Assembly (NCBI RefSeq): GCF_016587415.1
Contig: NZ_BNJI01000002.1
Location: 1,674,001-1,738,000, forward strand
DNA from: Ktedonobacter sp. SOSP1-85
GTDB taxonomy: Bacteria; Chloroflexota; Ktedonobacteria; Ktedonobacterales; Ktedonobacteraceae
Direction: 5' to 3'
DNA length: 64,000 nt
The notes beneath the pieces are model-generated. The model was given only the letters and a program-made list of their open reading frames with translations, had not been told where the DNA came from and did not search any database. The translations under genes were made by a program, and so were the position numbers. Positions 1-8,886 of this stretch are shown piece by piece. How positions within the stretch are numbered: the stretch's first letter is position 1; each line of letters opens with the position of its first letter.

Positions 1-4
1 GATC

Positions 5-2800
5 GTGTACGCAGAAATAGAAGAAGTGGGAAAGCATGAGCTACTAAAAAGCTCAGAGAGTAATGATGAAAGAGAGGATGCTTTAGCCGAATTTGCTGAG
101 GAATTAGCGGAGGTGCGCCAATGGGATCAGGCTGAGCGCTTGCTTCGTTCTCTTGGTAGTAGTGAGAGGCGGGAAAAGGCATTGGGAAAGCTTGCTGAAG
201 AACTGGCGAAGGCTCAGCAGTGGGAAGAGGCCCGGCGTGTAATCAGCTCTATTGAGAGTAGCTCTGAACGGATAGAAGCATTGGGGAGGCTCGCGGAGGA
301 ACTGGCGAAGGCCCGACAGTGGGAAGAGGCCGAGCAAATTGTCAGCTCGATCCGGGATACTGGAAAGAGGGTGGAGGTGTTGACTGAACTGGGGAAAGCG
401 CTTTGCCAGGCCAAGGAGTGGGAAAAGGCTGAGCAGGTTATCCGCGCTATTGAGAGCAATGAGGAGCGCTCAGAGGGTCTGGCAGAATTGGCGACGGCAT
501 TGGCTGAGGAAAAACAGTGGGAAGAGGCCACACGTGTGGCCTCTTGCATTGAAGAGCGGGAAAAACGAATTGAGATATTCAATGACCTTGTCCACATGTT
601 AGCGCGTATCGAAGAGTGGGAAAAGGCTGAGCAGGTCATCCAACACCTGGAAAGCGGAATAGGGCGTATTGTGGCGCTGTGTCTACTTGGCACAAGCTTG
701 GCGAATGCTGGAGATAAAAAGTATGCCCATACAGCGCAGTTAGAAGCTATCTGGGGGGAAGTTGAAGAGTCATTACAAACGGTCCTTAGGGAGCTGCAGG
801 ATGAAAGCGAAAGGATGGATTTGCTTGCCTGGCTAGGTGAGAATTGGACGCAGGCGAGAGAGTGGGAGAAAGCAGAGCAGATCATCTTTGCTATCGAAGA
901 CGAGAAGGTGCGGGCAGGCGTACAGACGACATTAGGGAAAGCCCTGGCTGAGCATGGGCAATTGGATCAGGCCCGGCGTGTGATCAGCTCTATAATCCCT
1001 GAAAGGGAGAGAGATGCTGGGCTAGCCATGTTGGGGAAGACGTTGGTTGAAGCAAAGCAATGGAGGCAGGCCGAACAGGTAATCAGGGAGATCGATGATA
1101 GGGAGATAAGGGCTGAAGCTGCCGGGGCCTTAGGAAGTGCATGGGTCGCTTTGGGAGAATTAGAGAAAGCGCATACGATCTGGATGCAAGTAGAAGATTT
1201 TATCAGAGGTGCCCAGGACGATAAAGCGCAACAACGAGTATTAAGTAGCTGGTATCAGGTGTCGAAATTTGAAGAGGATGATGACCCTGATTATTTCTAC
1301 ATGTCAGAGTATGCTGTCAGAAGGCCCAGGAGGGCTGTGGGGAAACGAGCGCCGTTTCTTCGTAGAGTGAAAGGGGTCACCCTTCGTCCTTATCAACGTG
1401 CGACCGAAATAGAAGAACTGTATCCATCCTCAAGATCAAGTGTGCCTGCCAGACGAGCGACCACGCAAGTAAAGGGAGTGAGAAGGGTACGCTCTTCTCG
1501 CCTTACACAGAGGACATATCCAGGTTCTGTGCGCTCAGTTCCACGTCGTATCTCGCGTAATGGGACGAGAAGGGTAGTCAGGCCACGTACATCCATCGCA
1601 ATAGATGGAGATCGTCTTTCTGGGAGTCGGATGCGTGAAGATAACTGGTTACGAGCAAAGTCATTTTGTGAACTCGGTACTGCGTTAGTCAAGGGGAAGT
1701 TGTCTGAAAAGGCGTTTGTCATCTGGGAAAATGCGGTGAAAGTGTGCGAAACAATAGAGGATCCTGTGTTACAAACCCAGGCATTGAGCAAACTGGCCAA
1801 CGTTTTCATCGAGACGCGTCACTGGGAAGATGCCCTCAGCAGCATAGATATGATAAAAAGGCCTTCTCAGAAGATCGTACTTTGGTGTGTGTTGGTCAGG
1901 GAACTGGTGCAGCTAGGTGCGTGGGAGCACGCGCAAGCAGTTATCAAGCGAATAGAAGAAAATGTATCTGCACCTGCTGATCTCTACTGGCTGATTATGT
2001 CTCTCTGTGTACTGGGAAAACACCTTGCACAGGCAGGCCAGGAGGAAACTGCCAAAAGCCTATGGGAGCAGGTAAAACGGCATATAGAGAATGGCCGAAT
2101 GCTACAGAAGCCGCTGAAACGACGCGGCCCCCTGGTGCGCCGTTCCCCCTATGTATATGAAGATGATATTCTGGTGGACGACTTACCTAGCAGAAGGATG
2201 CCACAAGTAACACAACCGCTGCGGCGAAGCGTTCCTCGCGCTCAGCGGCATTATACGTACAGCAGTGGCGCTTATGAATATTCTGATGATATAGACGTTT
2301 CAGATTCTGTCGAAGAGAGTGGGAAGGATAACTGGAGCCATATAGGGAGATTCCTGGCGAACTCCGGAGAATGGGAACACGCTGCCGACGTCTGGGAGAT
2401 CTTGCAAAACTCGGCATCTCCGTCACTGCGACCCACTGTAACAGGTCGTAGAATACCTGATTCACAGAGCGAATGGCAGCAAAAAGAGTCTCTAAGAGTA
2501 TTTCTCCAGGTGCTGATCGATGTGGAGCAATGGGCAGAGGCGGAAGAATATATCAATTCAATCGTCAATGAGGATGAGCAGGCAGAGGCGTTAAGAAGAC
2601 TGGCTGAATCATTGGGAAAGCGAGGTGAGTATGAACATCTCCTCTCCTTGGTGCAGCGCTGGTGGGGACGTGCAAAGACGAGAGAGCATGCTCTTCAATT
2701 GCTCCCGCTTGCGTATGAGCTCATTCCGCTAAAACCTGAGATCGGCTTTGCCTTCTATGAGGCCTTTGATTGGGTAGACTCGTTTGTGAAGGGGTTATGA
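5..2800 (+). CDS. TPR-like 33-residue helical repeat protein (5' end probably outside window)
   Basis: The 931 residues are built from about 17 degenerate helix-turn-helix repeats with a 33-residue period. The signature is Trp-Glu-x-Ala-x-x-Val-Ile, an Arg/Glu-rich turn, then Leu-x-x-Leu-Ala-x-x-Leu. About ten repeats precede and seven follow a basic linker (residues ~430-545, rich in Arg, Ser, Pro, Val). A second Arg/Tyr/Asp-rich linker lies at ~690-770. No signal peptide, catalytic motif or membrane segment is visible. TPR-family solenoids normally act as protein-binding scaffolds; the partner is unknown. The reading frame is open from base 5 with a GTG codon and no visible RBS, so the true start is probably upstream. 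It ends 3 bp from a convergent transposase fragment. Function is not recognised beyond the repeat fold. Confidence 0.8.
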   Translation: MYAEIEEVGKHELLKSSESNDEREDALAEFAEELAEVRQWDQAERLLRSLGSSERREKALGKLAEELAKAQQWEEARRVISSIESSSERIEALGRLAEELAKARQWEEAEQIVSSIRDTGKRVEVLTELGKALCQAKEWEKAEQVIRAIESNEERSEGLAELATALAEEKQWEEATRVASCIEEREKRIEIFNDLVHMLARIEEWEKAEQVIQHLESGIGRIVALCLLGTSLANAGDKKYAHTAQLEAIWGEVEESLQTVLRELQDESERMDLLAWLGENWTQAREWEKAEQIIFAIEDEKVRAGVQTTLGKALAEHGQLDQARRVISSIIPERERDAGLAMLGKTLVEAKQWRQAEQVIREIDDREIRAEAAGALGSAWVALGELEKAHTIWMQVEDFIRGAQDDKAQQRVLSSWYQVSKFEEDDDPDYFYMSEYAVRRPRRAVGKRAPFLRRVKGVTLRPYQRATEIEELYPSSRSSVPARRATTQVKGVRRVRSSRLTQRTYPGSVRSVPRRISRNGTRRVVRPRTSIAIDGDRLSGSRMREDNWLRAKSFCELGTALVKGKLSEKAFVIWENAVKVCETIEDPVLQTQALSKLANVFIETRHWEDALSSIDMIKRPSQKIVLWCVLVRELVQLGAWEHAQAVIKRIEENVSAPADLYWLIMSLCVLGKHLAQAGQEETAKSLWEQVKRHIENGRMLQKPLKRRGPLVRRSPYVYEDDILVDDLPSRRMPQVTQPLRRSVPRAQRHYTYSSGAYEYSDDIDVSDSVEESGKDNWSHIGRFLANSGEWEHAADVWEILQNSASPSLRPTVTGRRIPDSQSEWQQKESLRVFLQVLIDVEQWAEAEEYINSIVNEDEQAEALRRLAESLGKRGEYEHLLSLVQRWWGRAKTREHALQLLPLAYELIPLKPEIGFAFYEAFDWVDSFVKGL

Positions 2801-2802
2801 TG

Positions 2803-3057
2803 CTACTGCGAAGAGTGGGACTCGTCGGGCCATTTTAGAATGTATCTTAAGATGAACAATGAGTATCGGGAAGGAGCTAAGCGAGTCAACAAGAGACGAA
2901 TGGAAGTCACTTGGATAAATGCCTCGCTGCTTGAAGGCAACCCCTCGTAATCGCGAGCGAGTCGCCGGATGCGGATAAGCCAGCCAAAGGTTCGTTCCAC
3001 TATCCAGCGCTTGCATTGAATCTGGAAGCCGCCCTTTGGTTTCCGCATCTCAACCAA
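2803..3057 (-). pseudogene. IS5-family transposase, C-terminal fragment
   Basis: The translation carries the IS5-type C-terminal signature, Arg-Trp-Ile-Val-Glu-Arg-Thr-Phe-Gly-Trp-Leu followed by basic residues. It supplies the Glu of the DDE triad. The upstream Asp residues and the N-terminal domain are absent, and the bases above 3057 show no continuation. It is a dead remnant convergent with the repeat protein. A longer IS5-type remnant lies at 16540-17231, but its sequence differs, so it is not a recent copy. Confidence 0.7.
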
Positions 3058-3136
3058 TTGCCCATCTTCGAGAAACGCAATGCGCAGTTTCTCAGAACTC
3101 TCTCAGTGAAGTGGAAGATGAGAGAAGGTGAAAGGG

Positions 3137-3256
3137 ATGAGTGCTGTTCTTCATGCCGCTATCGCTGCCGCTACTGCCGCTGCTAAGTTTGCTGTCGAGG
3201 AGGAGCGAAGGAGGCGAGAGCAGGAAAAGCAGCAGAGAAAGAAGAAGGAGAAGTGA
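3137..3256 (+). CDS. 39-aa Ala-rich/charged helical micro-protein
   Basis: An ATG preceded by a purine-rich stretch (GAAGGTGAAAGGG) opens a 39-codon frame. The first half is Ala-rich (MSAVLHAAIAAATAAAKFAV). The second half is nearly all Glu, Arg, Lys and Gln. Together they would form one long amphipathic to charged helix. The final TGA overlaps an ATG (TGATGG), but that second frame is only 11 codons. I do not recognise a family. Low-complexity composition means it could be a chance frame; the clean start context and lack of competing frames support it modestly. Confidence 0.4.
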   Translation: MSAVLHAAIAAATAAAKFAVEEERRRREQEKQQRKKKEK

Positions 3257-3521
3257 TGGAGAGGATTTATTTCGGGCATAGCCTGGAATGAGGCCCCATG
3301 ACCGTATCTGCCAGGAGACGGGAAGCGTCCATGGCTTGATGAGTGGCTCCCTTTCTGTATTTTTGCATACGTTTGGCTGGCAATTGTTTCTATGGGGGCT
3401 ATAATTAGTTTTACATTCTTTAGACAGGTAGTGACAAATAGGGACGTGTATCCCCCCTTGCCAAAGCTGTGGTTTTATGGTATATTTGTTCTACTTTCGA
3501 CACAGAGGGGAAGAGCAACAG
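3257..3521 (+). other. intergenic; possible decayed single-TM reading frame
   Basis: No complete gene is seen. From about 3312 to 3440 one plus frame without a start encodes a Trp/Phe/Ile-rich stretch resembling a single membrane helix (LPFCIFAYVWLAIVSMGAII). It follows an in-frame TGA and may be the remains of a small membrane protein cut by the downstream TnpB element. Confidence 0.25.
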
Positions 3522-4659
3522 ATGGTACGTGGGTATCGGGGAGAACTTGACCTCAATAATGCACAACAGACGCTGTGCCGCAAACATGCCGGGGCCTCTC
3601 GCTGGGCCTACAATTATGGCCTTCGCCGCAAACAGGAGGCCTACAAGGCAGGGCAGAAAACGCCCACCGCGATCGATCTGCATCGCGAAATCAATGCCCT
3701 CAAGCCCTCTGAGCCCTGGATGTATGGGGTCAGCAAGTGCGCCTTCCAAGAGGGATTACGTGAGCCTTCATGCCGCCTTCAAGCACTTCTTTCGCAAATG
3801 CCGGCTCAAAAAAGAGGGCAAGTGGAAAGGCAAATGCGGCTATCCCCGCTTCAAAAGCCGGAAGAAAGCCATCGGTGGCGCCCGCTTCACTGGGAGCATT
3901 CGGGTGTCTCCCGATGCCATCCAGTTGCCTCGTGTAGGGCTCTTACGACTCAAAGAGCACGGCTATTTCCCTCTGAACGTCAAGATCACCAGCGCCACCA
4001 TCTCTGAGCAAGCAGGCAGGTGGTATGTCTCGATCTGTGTGCACGAGGAAGCCGGGGAAGCGAAAGAACCCCAGGCAGCCACGGGCGGCGTCATTGGCGT
4101 TGACCTGGGGATCAAGCGGCTGGCGACCCTTTCGGATGGACGTACCTTCGAGAATCCCAAGGCGCTGCGCAAGAAGATCACGGCGTTAAAGCGCACGTCG
4201 CGACGCCATTGCCGCAAGGCTAAAGGATCACGCAATCGCCAGAAAGCGAAGCAGCGTCTCTCGCGGATGCATGCCCGGATCACCAACGTGCGCAAAGATG
4301 CCTTGCACAAAGCGACCGCTGAGATCGTGGCGAGAACCAAGCCCGATGCTCAGAGGCCACGCGTGATTGTGCTGGAGGATCTCAACATTACGGGTATGCT
4401 TAAGAACCGTCGTTTGTCGCGAGCCATTGCGGATGTGGGCATGTACGAGTTCAAGCGGCAAATCCTGTACAAAGCAGAGCAAGCAGGGGTGCAGGTGTTG
4501 CTGGCCTCCCGCTGGGAACCCTCCTCAAAAACCTGTTCGTGTTGTGGTTGGGTCAATGAGGCGCTCACCCTTTCGGATCGGGTCTTTGTCTGCCTGGATT
4601 GTGGAAGTGTACAGGATCGAGATTACAACGCCGCCAGGAATTTAGCGGCATTGGCCTGA
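3522..4659 (+). pseudogene. tnpB: IS200/IS605-type TnpB (OrfB), frameshifted
   Basis: TnpB proteins are IS200/IS605-associated RNA-guided nucleases. The start is ATG 3522 with GAGGGGAAG upstream. The N-terminal part runs in one frame to about residue 80 (Lys-Cys-Ala-Phe-Gln-Glu-Gly-Leu-Arg). It then shifts by one extra base near 3760 into the frame carrying the rest (Leu-His-Ala-Ala-Phe-Lys-His-Phe-Phe). All expected active-site elements survive after the shift: the RuvC Asp (GVDLGIKRLATLS), the Glu (VIVLEDLNI), two zinc-finger Cys pairs (CSCC and CLDC) and the final Asp (DRDYNAA). No tnpA lies beside it. Intact apart from the single-base lesion, so a sequencing error is possible. Confidence 0.8.
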
Positions 4660-4790
4660 TGAAAACGGAGTACCGCAAGTTCTGCGGGAATTGATGCCTG
4701 TGGAGCAGGTGTAAGACGAGCGAAAGGCTTGCTGTCTGCATTGAAGCAGGAACCGAACACTGTGTATGGCATGTCTATATATGGGGAAGT
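4660..4790 (+). ncRNA. candidate TnpB guide RNA scaffold / IS right end
   Basis: In IS200/IS605 elements the guide (omega/re) RNA overlaps the 3' end of tnpB and the right end of the element. Just past the stop there is a small stem CCGCA-AGTTC-TGCGG near 4673-4687 and further GC-rich dyads up to ~4765. The boundary and guide segment cannot be fixed from this single copy. Confidence 0.25.
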
Positions 4791-4962
4791 TTCGGAGAAC
4801 GGAGACGTGAAAAATACGAATAGTTCTCGCTGGAAAAGAAGTTGATGCCCAAAAATACAAAAATTTTGTAAAATGACCATGTGTGCTAAAACGGTATGGG
4901 GGGCTGTATTGAGCTGAACTTTATAAATGCTCTCAACGTGCGGGTCGAGTTGGGAGCAGTCT

Positions 4963-4996
4963 CTGTCTGCCCCTTCCTAGAGGAAAGGACAGGCAG
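4963..4996 (-). terminator. hairpin downstream of NTF2-like gene
   Basis: An imperfect stem of about 16 bp (CTGTCTGCCCCTTCCT / AGGAAAGGACAGGCAG, mostly paired with G-U wobbles) lies about 50 bp past the stop of the minus-strand gene at 5046. A second stem (GCTCTCAAC / GTTGGGAGC) sits at 4929-4957. There is no T-tract, so termination is only suggested. Confidence 0.35.
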
Positions 4997-5045
4997 AACA
5001 AAACAGACGAGAGAGAAATGTTGAAGCAGTTTCTGGCGGTGCAAG

Positions 5046-5420
5046 TTACTCCTCGCTCGCCTCCCAGAGGGGTTGAGTGGTGCGATATTCCCGCACAGAA
5101 CTGATTTTCCCTTCCTTGAAGCGAACAAGGGAGGCTCCTTCAAAGCTCTTATGTGCCTCGAAGATCCATTCAAGAAAACAGAGCTCATTGGCAACAACGA
5201 GCGTGGTAATGTCCCATTGGTTGATCTTCCAGGGGCCATACTCGCCTGCAATGCGCTTTTCCACCTCGCGGATGATCTTGTGAGCGCCCCGAATGGCCTG
5301 GCCTTGAGACTCGATGAGAACACAGTCTGGATGGAGTGTACTCAGGATTTTGGCAGGGTTATGTTCCTTCCATCCATCTACATAGGCGCGAATAAGCTGT
5401 TCTGCAAGCACTTGATCCAA
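5046..5420 (-). CDS. NTF2-like / SnoaL-like domain protein
   Basis: A 124-residue protein with the pattern of the NTF2-like cone fold: an N-terminal helix (AEQLIRAYVDGWKEHN), HPDC, then beta strands ending in a Val-Arg-Phe-Lys-Glu-Gly-Lys-Ile turn typical of SnoaL-like proteins. Family members include small isomerases and ligand-binding proteins, and the substrate cannot be predicted. The start is a TTG placed after a strong GGAGGTTG Shine-Dalgarno. The gene stands alone between TnpB debris and an ISKra4 end. Length matches the family. Confidence 0.75.
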   Translation of the reverse strand: MDQVLAEQLIRAYVDGWKEHNPAKILSTLHPDCVLIESQGQAIRGAHKIIREVEKRIAGEYGPWKINQWDITTLVVANELCFLEWIFEAHKSFEGASLVRFKEGKISSVREYRTTQPLWEASEE

Positions 5421-5765
5421 TTTTCAACCTCCATGTTGTGCTCAAGGGATGCTGTTGAGAGAAGAAACAGCCTCTCGTGGGAAGGCTGACTCTCTGAAAT
5501 AGGCTTCGTCTCCATGTTTGATCTTGACTCATCTCTGCTTTGGGAAAGCCCGATATTGGGAGGGAAACCTTCTCATGTTCTGGGCCATGTGAAAACCAGT
5601 ATGCTCTTGGGAGGTCCGATCCTGAGAGACAGGTCAAGCTGTCTTGCCTCTCGCCAACAAAGCCAGAAGAGAGTGTCCATCACCACTGAGGATATTGCCA
5701 AAGCGTCCATTTCCCAGAAGGAGTATACCAGATAAAGGCGCGGATGCAAGAGGGAAGGTAGTGCT
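5421..5765. other. intergenic, no gene seen
   Basis: Several short frames exist on both strands but none has a convincing start, length or recognisable motif. The segment leads into the solo ISKra4-type end at 5766. A minus-strand frame (~5575-5788) could be eroded element sequence. Confidence 0.3.
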
Positions 5766-5787
5766 GGGTGTGACTCAGATTTTTGCA
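5766..5787 (+). repeat. solo ISKra4-type terminal repeat
   Basis: GGGTGTGACTCAGATTTTTG matches the ends of the complete element at 7335-8980 (GGG-GTGACTCA-G-TTTTTGCA core) in the same orientation as its left end. It lies outside that element and on the far side of the MFS gene. Confidence 0.65.
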
Positions 5788-5900
5788 CGAGACGGTGAGA
5801 AGCTTTTCGATCTGGTACAACGTGAGCAGGTCGCGCTCACAGTCTTTGGACATGACAAACAACAATGGCCAACGCTTAAAAAAGCACCTGCCTACTACGA

Positions 5901-7190
5901 TTAACGATCCTCTGAGGCAGGAACTGTTATGCGCTTGCTATCGCCCGTGCTGGGGATAACATCTTTTGTGAGCGCCAGATGTTTGTTTTTCGCAGTAGCC
6001 AGAAAGAGAAGCAACAGCAGCAAAGAGTAAATCGCAATGGTCCACCTGCTTCCTAGATATTGAAGCAGGTTGCCAGTGAGAAAGAAGCCAAATGAATAGG
6101 CTCCGAGTACCACCATGCGCATGAAACTCAGTATTCTCCCTCTTATTCTATCTGGAATAACCTTTGCTGAATAGGAGGATGTAGTCACATCATAGAGTGG
6201 ATCTATTGCATAAAAGAGCATGGTAATTCCTGCCAGAAGAACATAATTTAGAGCGAATAGGTAGAAGCTGAAGGTCAAGAAACTCAGTAATAACACCATA
6301 AGAAGTGATTTTTTGAGTGATACATGACTATGTATTTTCGCTGCGGCTAACGATCCTACAATTCCTCCGCCAGCGCCAATAGCGAAGAGAAGGCCAGTCA
6401 ATGAGGACGGCGTATGGTGTTCTTTGGCAAGGATAATGATGAGTAAATAGAGCCCAGCAGAAAGAAGAGTTCTTCCTGCTGTAAGAATAGTTAAGAAGCG
6501 AAGGAGTGGCTGATGCCAAAGCCAGACGAATGCCTCTTTGATTTCATGATGAATGGCTGTTCGGTCAGGCGGAGTTTCTGGGTCAAGAGATGTGGTGATA
6601 AAGAAAAGAGAAAAGACATTGATGCCATAGGAAAGCGCATCAACAAAGAAAGCCAGAGCGCCTCCTGTTGCTTGATATAACCATCCTCCGCAAGGAGGGC
6701 CTACAAGTAAAGCGATATTGCTTGCTGTGCCAGATTGTGCAACGGCCACTGGAAATTGTTCTTTGGATACAACCCTTGGGAAAGCGGCAATTCTGCCCAG
6801 ATTAGCAAAAACAAAGAATGATCCCTCAATGGCACTTGCGACATAGAGCTGGGTGACAGAAAGAGTATGGCATGCGAGTGCAAGGGCAATACTGCCCATT
6901 GCTAAGCCGCTACCAAGATTTGCGAGAATCATAACGATTTTTCTGTTCCAGCGATCAATGAGTACTCCAGCAGGAATTGCCCAGAAAATATAGACAAAAC
7001 CTCGTATAGCAGCAACCCCTCCAGCCTGCACGGAGGAGCCAGTTAAAGCTAGCACAACCAAAGGAAGTGCTATCCCTGAAACCTCTGTTCCCATCCAGGA
7101 GATGAGTTGCCCGCTCCACAGGAGCATGAAATTACGTTGTTTCCAAAGCGGTATATTCATCCTAACAGGGCTCACCTTCTTTCCGGGCAT
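5901..7190 (-). CDS. major facilitator superfamily exporter
   Basis: About 430 residues with roughly twelve hydrophobic helices. The loop after helix 2 has the MFS motif GVLIDRWNRKIVM. The opening LWKQRNFMLLWSGQLISWMGTEVSGIALPL is typical of the EntS/MFS_3 drug- and siderophore-efflux group. The second half begins near 6540 after a polar loop containing Asp-Pro-Glu-Thr. The preferred start is ATG 7190, with AGAGG eight to nine bases upstream. A longer frame to 7313 lacks a ribosome site, and an internal ATG at 7160 is also possible. It would move a small molecule out across the inner membrane by proton antiport; the substrate is unknown. It lies between a solo ISKra4 end and a full ISKra4 element. 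Confidence 0.85.
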   Translation of the reverse strand: MPGKKVSPVRMNIPLWKQRNFMLLWSGQLISWMGTEVSGIALPLVVLALTGSSVQAGGVAAIRGFVYIFWAIPAGVLIDRWNRKIVMILANLGSGLAMGSIALALACHTLSVTQLYVASAIEGSFFVFANLGRIAAFPRVVSKEQFPVAVAQSGTASNIALLVGPPCGGWLYQATGGALAFFVDALSYGINVFSLFFITTSLDPETPPDRTAIHHEIKEAFVWLWHQPLLRFLTILTAGRTLLSAGLYLLIIILAKEHHTPSSLTGLLFAIGAGGGIVGSLAAAKIHSHVSLKKSLLMVLLLSFLTFSFYLFALNYVLLAGITMLFYAIDPLYDVTTSSYSAKVIPDRIRGRILSFMRMVVLGAYSFGFFLTGNLLQYLGSRWTIAIYSLLLLLLFLATAKNKHLALTKDVIPSTGDSKRITVPASEDR

Positions 7191-7343
7191 CAAGAGTACC
7201 TCTCTGTATATTCTAATGTGCCCTTCTTTCTGAATGCAAGGGCTTTGGAAAATATACAAACTGCATTGTTGCTCATTCCGGTAGATCTCCTTGCGAGAAT
7301 GAGGCACATGCATTCAGGGCATGTTCGCCGATCTGGGGGGGAC

Positions 7344-8582
7344 TCAGGTTTTTGCAAACCGGCTGGGAGCACAAGAGAGGCCACGCTTCCAGGGATGATG
7401 CGGAGACGGTCGTGAGGTTCCAGCAAGCATGGCAGGCGGCTCTGGAGGCAAAAGAGGCACAGATGGAGGTGGTGGAGAAGGAGGGGACAGGAGAGCTGAT
7501 TTGAGAGCGTCTCGCCGGGCTTGTTGCCGTTGGGTTGCTCGCTCCTGTCGGTGTTGGACGCGAACCATTCGACGCTGTTGGCATGCGGTGTGCCAGGTTT
7601 CCTGCCATCGCTCATTACACACGCCATTGCGCAAAGCGAGCATGGGATTGACGTTGGTGCGTTCCCATCGCATGCCGCTGCCTTTCAGACGAGCCTCAAC
7701 CACAAGCTTGTTGGCGCTCTCCACCATTCCAGATCCAATCGGCCAGCCGACTCGTCGAAACAAGGGGTAATTCATGAAGGAGAGTCGTTTGCGCAAATAA
7801 CTGACATGCTCGTGAATATCTTCCAGAGCGGTCTCCTGCTCCGTCAAGCGATCGGCCATACGGGCAAGGGCAGCAGGACCACGATGTTTGAGCACATGTA
7901 AACATCGTTCAAGCATCTCAGCAGGAAATGCATGCCCCCTGCCACGCAATGCTTCCAACAGTTTGCTGAGATGTTCAGCTGCATGGGGAAAATCCAGAAT
8001 CCGTACTGCATCCCGGCGATGGATTTCTACAAACGTTTGTAACCAATCCGCTCCATCCATCACGGCACACACCTCTTTGGCTTGGACCAGGTGGCGTCGG
8101 CGCGTCTCGATTTCTGCCAGATCGATAAAGCGGGCCGCATCCGTCAGGCGCGAGAAATACGAGAGATCCCTGACGTGGACCTTCTCAGAATCAACTGAAC
8201 CCGTTGGCACCTCCCCAATGGCCAGCGTACGGACTTCTGCCCATTCGCCCCCCGTCAAAGGAACCATGGCCCCATCTGCACTCATGGCCAAACGATGGTC
8301 GTTCTCTCGTGCGTGCGCTTCTTCCTTCCACCGCGCTTTCGCGTCGAGCGTTTGCTTTTCCTCGACTCGTTTGCCGACTTCTTCGCAAAGCCGACGAGCC
8401 GTCTCCGGGCTGACATACACGCCGAGAAGCTCTTCAAGAACCCGGCTCGCATGGCGAAACGGCATCCAACTCCCTAACTGCACGAGATGGCTTTGTTGCC
8501 GAGGGGCCAGCGTGCCGGGAAGTAAAGCTAATTCTTCATCGAGGGGGAAAAAAACTCTCCCCACACTTCGGGCAGGCTCCAT
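7344..8582 (-). CDS. ISKra4-family transposase, downstream frame (catalytic part)
   Basis: This frame encodes the catalytic region of an ISKra4-type transposase. Landmarks are MSADGAMVPL (first Asp), VMDGADWLQT (second Asp) and the family signature GWPIGSGMVESANKLVVEARL with the acidic Glu, then MRWERTNVNPMLALRNGVCN. A Pro/Gln-rich tail follows. It overlaps the upstream frame 8536-8886. The two share the Phe-Phe-Pro step at a T7C5 run, so the complete enzyme probably arises by frameshifting or slippage there. The annotated N-terminus of this frame (to 8582) is therefore probably not used as a start. Acts on the element's own ends. Confidence 0.85.
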   Translation of the reverse strand: MEPARSVGRVFFPLDEELALLPGTLAPRQQSHLVQLGSWMPFRHASRVLEELLGVYVSPETARRLCEEVGKRVEEKQTLDAKARWKEEAHARENDHRLAMSADGAMVPLTGGEWAEVRTLAIGEVPTGSVDSEKVHVRDLSYFSRLTDAARFIDLAEIETRRRHLVQAKEVCAVMDGADWLQTFVEIHRRDAVRILDFPHAAEHLSKLLEALRGRGHAFPAEMLERCLHVLKHRGPAALARMADRLTEQETALEDIHEHVSYLRKRLSFMNYPLFRRVGWPIGSGMVESANKLVVEARLKGSGMRWERTNVNPMLALRNGVCNERWQETWHTACQQRRMVRVQHRQERATQRQQARRDALKSALLSPPSPPPPSVPLLPPEPPAMLAGTSRPSPHHPWKRGLSCAPSRFAKT

Positions 8583-8886
8583 AGGTACGAAGCAACGTCA
8601 CGCTTTCTCCCCCATTGCCTTGTAACGTGCGTGTCTGTTGGCCTCGTGCTTGCAGAGGCACCTGGCAGGTAGGGCATCTTGGAACTTCTCCCCCCATTTT
8701 CTTGCCCCAGGCTCGGCTAGAGCTTTCTTGTGCTGCATCCTGGAGGAGTTGGGCTTCCAACTGCATCATCCGTCGATGGACCTCGTCTTCGATTTCCACA
8801 AAGGTCGCTTTGGGGTGGGCTTTGCGCCACTCTTTCACATCGCTCAAGATCTCTGCACTCGTGCTCAGCCAGGCATTCTGTTCCAT
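8536..8886 (-). CDS. ISKra4-family transposase, upstream frame (zinc-ribbon N-terminus)
   Basis: The first 116 residues of the transposase. They comprise a helical start and a zinc ribbon with two Cys pairs (CPTC and CPKC) separated by about 35 residues. The frame stops directly after GESFFPPR. The next frame continues the homologous sequence FFPLDEEL, offset by one base at TTTTTTTCCCCC (minus strand, ~8546-8557). ATG 8886 opens the frame. Alone it lacks all catalytic residues. Confidence 0.75.
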   Translation of the reverse strand: MEQNAWLSTSAEILSDVKEWRKAHPKATFVEIEDEVHRRMMQLEAQLLQDAAQESSSRAWGKKMGGEVPRCPTCQVPLQARGQQTRTLQGNGGESVTLLRTYGACPKCGESFFPPR

